Source: Bradysia coprophila (Eukaryota > Arthropoda > Insecta > Diptera > Sciaridae). Taken from it: a stretch of DNA of 64,000 nt. A program made the position numbers and the translations under genes. Shown here piece after piece: positions 54,776 to 64,000 of the stretch. The stretch spans positions 6,577,374-6,641,373 of the forward strand of contig NW_023503293.1 in NCBI RefSeq assembly GCF_014529535.1, in the 5' to 3' direction. Numbering within the stretch: position 1 is the first letter of the stretch; every line of letters begins with the position of its first letter. Under the pieces are notes generated by a model. It ran no database searches, was not told where the DNA came from, and saw only the letters and a program-made list of their open reading frames with translations.

Positions 54776-57700
54776 ATTTACGGTTAATTTACGGAAAGGA
54801 GTGACAAAAAGTATAAATTAAAGTCCATTTTGTCATTAGTAACAAAAAGCAAAATAAAACAGGGAAAAAAAACCCTCAACATTTTCCAAGTAAATGTGAA
54901 AGCAGTCGAATCTTCAATGATCGTTCTGAACCGCTCTATATCAACGTTTCCCAGAAATATTCAATTAAAGAATTTGTTCTGGCTACCACTTTAAATCATA
55001 AAAATGTTAATTTTACTGTCAATTACCTGCGGAATATAATACGATATGTGGTGTGGAACATTATTATTATTATTATCATTACTGCGAGTATGATGCACAG
55101 GCATAAAGCATATAAGCATTAATATCAATTTAAAATGTCAAATATACCTTAAATTAGTTTTTATTATTTTACGAGTCTATTTGATGCTCTATAAGTCAAG
55201 CCAGAAAAATAAAATAAAATTCAAACCGAAAAAATAGACTCAAATGATAGAAAAAAAATAATTTTTAATTTTATTTAATAACAAAACTTTTTTTCTTTCT
55301 CGGGATTATACCAAAAAACATTTTTTTTCGGTTAATATTAGCATTCATTGCTCTTTTATCCAAAAATAATAAACCAAAAATTACAAATGAACTTTTAAAC
55401 GTATTACCCATGTTCCATGTGCAAGATTACATCAATTTACATATTACGTATACGTATAGTAATACAACATCTACTTAGATACATATGTATGATGATGGTG
55501 TGTTATGTCTGTCTATCTAACCATGTAATAAAATAATTTTCTTTTTAGTCTCATGTGTATGTTTTACACACAAAAAATATGGAATATTCTACCGAAATTG
55601 AACAACGAAACGGAAAAAAGTGCGTGTGATAAACATCATTATAAATAGATGGGAAAGATAATGAAAAAAAAAACCAAACGAAAAATATTTTATCATTTTT
55701 GGACGAGAATTCAAATATAAACATGGTATAACGGTCGTTTCACAGACCGAAATTGAAATGGAAATTTTGTGTACTTAACGTCTAAATACAAATTGTTGAT
55801 TATACTTACTCCTTGTTACGATGAGTGTACACGATGGATCGTTTATTGTTTATGGGATATTATGCTAATCTAGATTTATGATTTTTCCTTATTCAAACAA
55901 TAGTGTTGTCCATGTCTATCAATTTATAATCATTTCGAGATTATAATTACCGATTTTCAGATTCAATTGTCACACAATCCATGTGTACCTGCTGATAACA
56001 GATAAGGAGAATGTGAAAGTGGTGTTTGTTTCTTTAGAGTGTTTAACGCTTATCAGGCTATTCCCAAATGAAATCCCTCCAAAGCGTAAACATTTTGACC
56101 CACTTTCCACTCGTCATCAACATTTCTTTTAATTCCCCAACCGGCGACGTCGCAAACGGGAGACATTATTGGGAAGAAAATTTAATTTTATGAAGAAATA
56201 GATACAGTAGACGTCAGTGAAATTTAGATAGAAATTTGCTTCAGCAGCTGTTTTCCAGCTGTTCACTCATCCAAACAAAGTTCCTGCACGGGTGGTTTGG
56301 TTATACGGGTTAAATAGACGCATACACGCTCGTGATAGTGGTACATTATGAAAATAAATCAACTTTGGCACTTCTGGCACTTTTTTTTTTAAATAATTCA
56401 ATTTATTATCATTGCTCAACCTACGGTGTGTAGGATACAATTCTTGGTTACTGCACTACTTCGGGAAGAACTTTGCGATAAAAGCAAGCAGTGTGCTTTT
56501 GAGCAATTAGCTTCGGCAACTGTTTTTCGACAAGTGTAATTGTATACTTTGCCTTCGGCCACGCATACGCTTAGTTTAATGAAAATTTAATTTAAAAAAA
56601 TTAGCTAGAATTTGCAATTTAAAATAAAATTACTTGCGCAGTTCACACCATGCATTCATTGAATTCTATATCATGAAAATTAACGGGTCTGTCATCTGTT
56701 ATTAGCAACGACGGCGACCAAAATAGCGATTAACACTGATAAATGTCCTTTAATATATCAAGATGTAGGTTAAAACTAATGAAGTACAAGATTGTAAAGC
56801 AAACACTAACCCATACTTTGAATAAGTGAAGTAACAGATTTATTGATTACACTGTCATAATGCTTGTCATTTCCATACAAGATTCATTTCGTATTACTTA
56901 CTTCCGCCCATACCATAATCCATAACCAAACCTCACTGCTCAGAATTTTCTTTTTTCGTCATTCGAGTTTTTGTTCATTGTTCTTCCAATTGTTCGATAT
57001 TGCCCACACAATGCTTTATCATTGAATATATTATCAGAATCAGGACATATTTTACAGAAAATGTTTCATCGAATTTTCGTGAATTTTCTCCAATTTTCTT
57101 GAAAACCTTTTTCGAAAAATTCGAGAAATATTTTGAGACTGTGCTGTTCACTTGACTCGATCATTTTGAAGTATAGGCACAATATTGAAATGTAAAAAAT
57201 AAAAAGATTGCGAAATTCACAATGAAAAATGTTCTGCATATTTGAACAGTTAAGACTTCGCTCCAGACACAAAACATTGCAATTTCGATTATTGTTTTGA
57301 AAAAAATGCGAAATTACTGGAGTGAAAAAATAATTTCTATTCAAATCATTCCACCAATCCAATGCCATTTTTTTTCTTCTTTACTTCAATTAACATTTCA
57401 TAAAATATTCTCCATTTTCTTTCGTGAATCTCTTTTTGTTGGAAGAATTAGTCGTATGCGTTTTTATTTTAGACATAAACTTCAATTCAAAATATAATAA
57501 AATGTTAAAAATTAACCGAAGAAAATACAGCAACAAAAAAAACGAGAACAGACTCATTCAGTTGCGTTGAGAGGGCAGAGGGCATTGTCCTTTTGTAAAT
57601 AATTATTAAAACAAATAAAATGTATTTCGCAAAAAAAGAAATAAAAAAAATATAAAATGTAATGCCAGGCAACAACGATTCGGTTTCCCGAATATTTAAG

Positions 57701-58682
57701 AATTAAAATTGCATACAATTCAATGTGCAGATAATACGAAAAAAAACAGACACACACAATAGGTACAAATTCGTACATATGACCATAATGATGGTTTCGA
57801 AAAAGAAAAAAAAATTGAAAAAAAACATATGTAATGAACAATAATGTATAACAGTTACCAATGTTATATGTACGCAAATCCAGACAGTTTTTATCTAAAT
57901 CTTCATACTTGGCTAACTCAACAGTTTTAATTACAAAATTATTCACAAAGCCAAAATATTCCAACGTAATATGACTGTGTGTTTATACACAGGCATTTTT
58001 TTGGATTTTGGTTATACATATTACGAATATAAAGTACACACCATATTAAATTGGAAGGGTTCACTGAAAAGCCTGACTAACTGAAACAATGAGTTTCATT
58101 CTATACTGTTGCTCTAATGAAATTGTAGTAGAAATTTTTGTGTTTCTTTTTTCGAATAAAAAAAAATGTTAACTCATAACATTAAGAGTTTACTAGAACA
58201 TAACATTCTGGTTGGTTTTTGTTTTATTTGTGCGGAATGGAATCCATTTTCGGTTTGGTAATAATTATGTTTCTCAAATATTTGTTTTTAATTATTATAT
58301 CATTACGGAGACTGACATACTCCGATAGGCGAGAGAAGCATTTATGGTTTTAAGTTTAAATGGCTCGAATTGTTTTCCACAACACTGACAACAGTTCACC
58401 CACCGTGAACTGGAACCAGGCTTAAGCTGATAGTCTCTGTCCCAAAAAATTGTTTTTATTGATTTTGGAAGAGGGTAGATTATATTACCGTGATCGGTTA
58501 ATTTTCGTCGAGTCCTTTGCATGAAAAATTGTCTTGGACGATTGCAATTTAGCTTGTACCTGGTTCAGGATTGCGAAATTGCTTAAATTAAAATCAATTG
58601 TCTAAGACACGTACGTAAATAACTATTTACATGCGTCGAAAACCGTACTTTTCAAGTTTGAAGCACGTCTTTCAACCTACCT

Positions 58683-58800
58683 AGGACTAAAAGTCTTCTT
58701 TAGCGTGTGAGAAGTTTCCAGACAGAGCCGAAGGCGAGGTCTGGAATCGAATACGCTAAAAAAGACGTTTAGTCCGTGGTGCGAATAGTATTTTTCATAT
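58683..58800. repeat. Dispersed repeat, inverted copy of 16785-16870
   Basis: AAAAGTCTTCTTTAGCGTGT, GAGAAGTTTCCAGACAGAGC, CGAAGGCGAGGTCTGGAATC is the reverse complement of the sequence at 16785-16870 with few differences. The element is itself partly palindromic (TTTAGCGT... ACGCTAAA). Confidence 0.7.
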
Positions 58801-61800
58801 TGGACGAAGTCGCACTTTTCGGGTCCTAGGTATGAAAAATACTGTTGCACCTAACATCGTACTACTAAGAAATTTTGGAATTAATTTTCGATTAATTTTT
58901 AATATTCAGTTAACGTCTAGATTTGTGGGTAACTATATCGTATTCGGCATCATCTGTTAATTGAATATATCTATGCATCTTCAACAGATTGAAAAACTGA
59001 ATCTTCTACTTCATTTCTTTTAACATAAATTTTGCTTTATAAGTCAAAAATAGCCATAGTTTACTATATGATATCGTCGTTGTTGTTAACAGATGAAGCC
59101 GTGGGTGTTATCAGATGAGTCATTGGAATAAATAAATAAAAATGAAACCAGCCCACCAGTGCCACTAGTAGAGAATTTCGACCCCTTTGTTTTTGTGCAA
59201 TGAAGAGCTAGAGAAAAAAGTGAAATTCGACATGTGGTTTGTAATTGATTCCACGAGAATTTCGTTAAACAAATGAAAATCTAGATTTTTGGAAAAGTGA
59301 AATACTAGGTGTTCATTTGTGAAAAAAGTCATGTGCGCAATCATTTACAATTTTCTCTCCCTGTAAATTCAATAGCATCTCAAAGTAAGTTTATCGATAC
59401 AAAGTTACACCAAAAATTGTTGTAAAGCAAATTGTTGCTCAACAGCTCAACACTTACGCTACAAATAGTAGAAATTCATTCCGATCCTCTTCTACTAATC
59501 AACATTTTCGCTAAGCGGATGAATTAATGAGACTTTGAGCGCGACAAATTTTTACCATTTTGTGAGATCGCAAATATTAGGATTTCGTTGCTCTTTCCAT
59601 TTACTACGCTGACAAGACAACGCATCTTTCCCAATCATTTTCATCCACAAACTCTCACTTTGTGCACCGAGTCCATTTGAATTTTAAGATATTGGAAGAT
59701 GACGGAACAGAAAACGCTTTGTTTTCGCGTGCAACAATTGTTCATCTGAGTGCATAAACGAAAGATTCTACACAATTTTCACGCTAAAACGCTTTCGTAA
59801 AACGGACGCTGACAAGATTTATGAAACACGCAAAGGCCAATTCCATAACTCCTCCATGGCTATAAATTTAGCTATACAGCAAAGATCGGTTTATATATAT
59901 ATAATATAGACCAATACCGATACTCTCCTCCATACCATCATAAATATTAGACTATAATAGAAAACAGAGAGTTGAGTGTTTCGATTCAAAACAATTTTAC
60001 ACTTCAATAACACATTAAATCCCGAAATTGATCACAAAAAAAAACCAACGTTAGGGTTTAAAATAAATTTTCCATCTTACCATTGTGTAATGTTTCGTTA
60101 AGTTGGAAAAAAGGATTCATAAAATACGAGCAATAAATATATGGAAACCAAATCGAAAATTATTGCCGTCAAATCGCACAGGGTCAGTGTGTGAGATAAC
60201 CTTTTTCTGGGATAACACTTTTATTTGTTCGGATGCCTTTTTTCGCAAATCCTTGTTTTTATAGATGAGAATTTGTTTTGTTTCATTTATACGAAGAAGA
60301 AAGAAAAAGTTGGGAGAGGGATTTTGTTTAAGGTTTATTATAGATATCCTTGACGTATATTGTGTGGATTATCTGTTTGGTATATTATAGTCAAGCGAAG
60401 GGATACATTTGGAGATTATATTCACAATTTTATGTCGTCTGTTCCAAAAAATATTGTCAAGTTTATTGAGGTCTTTTTTTAAAGAATTTAATTCAGTCAT
60501 ATCTTTTTTAGGTGTTTTTTTTAGGAATTTGATTGTAAGTCTGTGCATGAAATGGTTAATCTTCGCCACCTTCATCTTTTCATGCAGCCTATCAATGGGA
60601 ATGTACCTGAGACGACCTGATGCGCTTGATTCGTGTTCTTCGTAAAGTGATCACTTGCCCTAGACGCCTGTTGTCGCTTATCCACATTCACGTTTTTGGT
60701 ACTGAATTAAACTATACTTTTGACGGTGCAGGTACATTGGTGTTGTAGAGAATACTCACGGGCCAGAAGATCTCATCCAAAAGGCATCATAAAAAATTGA
60801 ATGAAAATTACGAAACCGCACTTGTGATCTGCCAGTCATTATGTGTACCGTAAGTCAGATTCAGACTTACATATTTAAGACATTTGTTATCATCAGCGCG
60901 TCTACAGACATACAGACGAGACATGAGAGCATAAGCATTATTTATAGGAAAATGTGTTGTGAAAGTAAAAGATTCATGGATCCAAAAAATTACGGGTCGA
61001 AAATCTGATTTTTCATCAAATTTTATTTCTCGGCTTTAACATGTAAGATTAATTACAAGTCTTCATGTCTTCATGTGCATAAAAGTGAGACGTCACGTTC
61101 TCGTGTGTTTACTAACCTCGGCTTCGCCTCGGATTGATTAATTCACACAAAAATTGGTTTTTTCAACTCTTTCAATGCCATGTCTTCAGCGAATCTACAC
61201 ATCTTCAAAAACAACCTCCTTTTTATATACCACACGTAACATTATCTGTATGTTCCGCGGAAAGGTCATCAATTGCGAGATCAATTGTAGGTTGCTCCAG
61301 CGTATACAAAACGCATTCAATTGAAAAATAAAAAATCAATTTCAACAATATTGTTGCCGTGGAGCTTATAATTGAAATAAACAAAAAAAATATTTAGTTA
61401 TCGCGCTTTAGCAATTACCATCGCTCCACTCTATTGTTGAGCACTCTGAATGTGTATATATATGTGTAACAATCCAAAATCGAATTGAATGAAATACAAA
61501 ATCGGTTTCCTCGGTAAAATCATAAATAAAATTTAATTTAACTCTCGTGGTAGAGTCACTGTGATGGAACTAAAAAAAAATAGTTTTTTTTTGAAGAGGA
61601 TTTATAATGGCAATCAAACAACACAACAAAATCCAAACAAATTTTTGCCCATAAAAATGCACATATTGCATAGCTCGCAACCAGACGAACACACAAAAAC
61701 CTCTCTAGGCCTACAAATCTTCTTTCACTGACAGTTTTTATAGTCAAACAAATAACAAAATACACGACTGGATCAAAGTTGATCATGCAAAAAAATCGTA

Positions 61801-64000
61801 CATTTTATTCCTCAAAAATTTAAATTGTATGCGTGTGTGTACATAAGTTACTTATGGAATAATGGAATTTATTATTATTTCTATTTCGTTTGTATATTAT
61901 ACGCTCGTTGTGTACAATTTGTATATTATACTTAAAGAGTATACCCAGAGATCACCAACGAAATATATTTAAAAAAAAAATCAAATTGAATTTGCGGTTT
62001 ACAGTTTGGTTTTTTTGCTGTTCATTCTTTATTACTAGATTGAAGTCGCCTAATCTGTTTTACCTGACAATTTTTCATACGATTTTCAGTTCAATCAATT
62101 CAGTTGAGTGAAATAAATTTTCGAACAAAAAAAAGATTTATTTACCAATCTGACCGAAGATGCTATGGTTGGCAGTTTTTCAAATCACATTCATATGCGG
62201 ATTATGCGGATTCTGGTTGCATTGCATAATAAAGGTCGAAATTGGTTTCCTTTCAGTACTTTTTTTTATGCCTTACATTAGAAAATTAGGCATGTAAAGC
62301 TACACCATACACCATTCAAATGTTAAGTGTTGCAGTATTGCAGACGACATAAGCGCGGGAAATATGTTAAAACCATGGTTTTAGCAGCTAATACATTATA
62401 TCATATCGATATCGATATCAATGATTAAAACAATGACTTCTATCTAATGTGGCGGTCTTAAATAGAAAAACATTCGTTTAAACAATGGAAGTACAAGATC
62501 AACATCAATATATTGAATTAAGAGATCAAAAGAAGTAACAGATTCGCAATATTATGCTGGTGGTTATGGAAAAGAATTGCTGTGGACAATACAGTCATCT
62601 TGTCGTAAACTATGTTCATGGTTGTTAAATATATGCATCTTTCGATGTTTTTGATATAACAGAAGCAGGTCAGCATTAGATATAAATTCTGATTAATAAA
62701 AATGAGCGAGATGCACAAGGGTAGGAAGTTGGGGATAGGTATAAGATTCAAGTACCTTACGTTGATCTTCCACAATTTCGCATATTAATTAGAGCAAAAT
62801 ATCTCTTGCTGGTCATGTGATATTTCGTGCGCCAGCACCGGCAATAGATATTTGCGATGATCTCATATTTTGTACCGAGGAAGGGTTATTTTCTTCGAAT
62901 TAGATTGAAAAATTATAGAATAATGTTGCCGACATCTTAAAATAAGTGGTACCTCTGGTTTCAACGGGAACACTCAACAACAATTGTTCTCAGATTTTTC
63001 TTGATATTTTCTCTAACGATAGCTGATAGGGGCCGAAGCGTTTCTCTACTGTACCACATCCAGATATCACTTTTTTGTTTGAACTGGATGCATCGGAATC
63101 CAGAGGTGATTGGGCACCAAAACCTTTCTAACCCACTTTCTCAAGGCATTCATCAGCTAAAATCCCAAAGGTTTAAAATTGTTGGCTGATGACTTATATC
63201 GACAACGTGATTGAGCAATCATTTTATTCATCGGACGTTAAATTTCATTGTAGAGGCTACCGGTATTATATCAAGAAATTACATCAAAAATCCAAGAACA
63301 TAACCGCGTAGACGTTAAATGCATTTCACATGATCGATAATTGGCCTGTTGTTTCTTTTTTCTATTTTCGTTATCTCTCGGTTCTTTCTTTCTTTTTTGT
63401 ACAAGAATACTCGAACTTGAGCCACACACTAATCGGACAAAAAATGCGTGTGCATAAATTTGAATTTAGAGAACACGAAATAATCGCGTTTTAATTAACT
63501 AGAACAAATAAATATTGTGAAATTAGATTTAAGAATAGAAAATTATTCATATCCGTTTCCGCTTACACTTTTCCATTCTCAATTAAAATTATGTAAAAAT
63601 TAACAATTCATCAATTATGGACACGAAATTTTTCAGCTTTTATTTATATCATGCACATGTTGATTGTTTCTCTTTTTTTTTCATTTTTATTTTTCAAATA
63701 TTTCAAGGATTTCCTAACAATTTAATTAGAATTTTTTTTTGTGAACAAATTATAGCGCAATAATCATTAATTCGTCGAATTATTGTTATTATTTTCGCTA
63801 TGAGTGCATGAGTATTTTCAATTTTAATTTTTTGTTTTCGTCGTAAGGTCATTTTACAAATATTTTTTTCAATTTATTTATTGCAAACATGAACATGACT
63901 TATGTAACATCCCATAATATCCATTGCAATGATTTTTCAAATTAAATTTTCGACCTGAAAGTGCACAAATCGCACGCGGCTTTTATTTAATTGCTAATGT

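Larger units (their letters stand above)
52981..64000. other. 11-kb AT-rich region without a recognised gene
   Basis: No coding family, RNA gene or well-bounded element was recognised apart from a tRNA-like remnant and the repeat at 58683-58800. Short motifs recur: GAAGTAACAGATTTA-type strings near 53135, 54340, 56830 and 62535, and ACAAATGAAAATCTAGATTT near 53655 and 59267, hints of old dispersed repeats. It could be intergenic or part of a long intron of a gene outside the window. Confidence 0.5.

Noticed and set aside
57554-57964. 136-codon minus-strand frame rich in Phe and Tyr
   Set aside because: Composition reflects AT-rich DNA (TTT, TAT codons); no start context, splice sites or family resemblance.

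Overview
The window is AT-rich animal nuclear DNA. All five recognisable gene families are split by short GT-AG introns (about 57-110 bp, plus one of about 2 kb), and three of them (TIMMDC1-like, MINPP1-like, ARL8) are standard metazoan housekeeping families. The ARL8 protein, the retroelement types (Penelope-like, RTE-like and other non-LTR, hAT, Harbinger-like MITEs) and the secreted lipase family fit an arthropod, most likely a dipteran insect. A fungus-feeding midge or gnat is a guess supported only by a secreted GH17 glucanase-like gene. No database could be searched, so the taxonomy is inference.

Layout. 1-3932: no gene, but a 19-bp minisatellite of about 0.74 kb. 3933-5008 (-): five-exon TIMMDC1-like complex I assembly factor. 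5170-9721: inverted repeats, a 5'-truncated non-LTR retrotransposon, a 312-bp MITE with a 10-bp target duplication and a 152-bp tandem repeat. 9722-13148: a Penelope-like element made of two head-to-head arms, flanked by a 12-bp target duplication. 13867-15509 (-): five-exon secreted MINPP-like histidine phosphatase with a TATA promoter. 15.6-21.1 kb: repeats ending in a 903-bp hAT-type element with an 8-bp target duplication. 21434-24958 (+): complete four-exon ARL8 small GTPase, with two foldback elements in intron 1. 26.4-28.7 kb: dense cluster of MITEs with TAA target duplications. 29803-31256 (-): seven-exon secreted lipase. 31.5-36.6 kb: hairpins, a segmental duplicate of the 27.5-kb region and a broken retroelement fragment. 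37022-44698: a recent direct duplication (about 3.5 and 3.9 kb), each copy carrying the same two-exon gene of unknown function. 44.7-51.9 kb: repeats, a 20-bp GC-rich minisatellite and a long-arm foldback element enclosing an RTE remnant. 51910-52980 (+): two-exon secreted GH17-like glucanase. 52981-64000: AT-rich DNA in which no gene could be recognised.

The genes do not form a pathway or operon. They are independent eukaryotic genes separated by transposon-rich DNA. The points most worth following up are the two-armed Penelope-like element, the GH17-like gene and the duplicated unknown gene as possible horizontal acquisitions, the paralogous empty sites that date MITE insertions, and the lipase micro-exon that encodes the nucleophile elbow.
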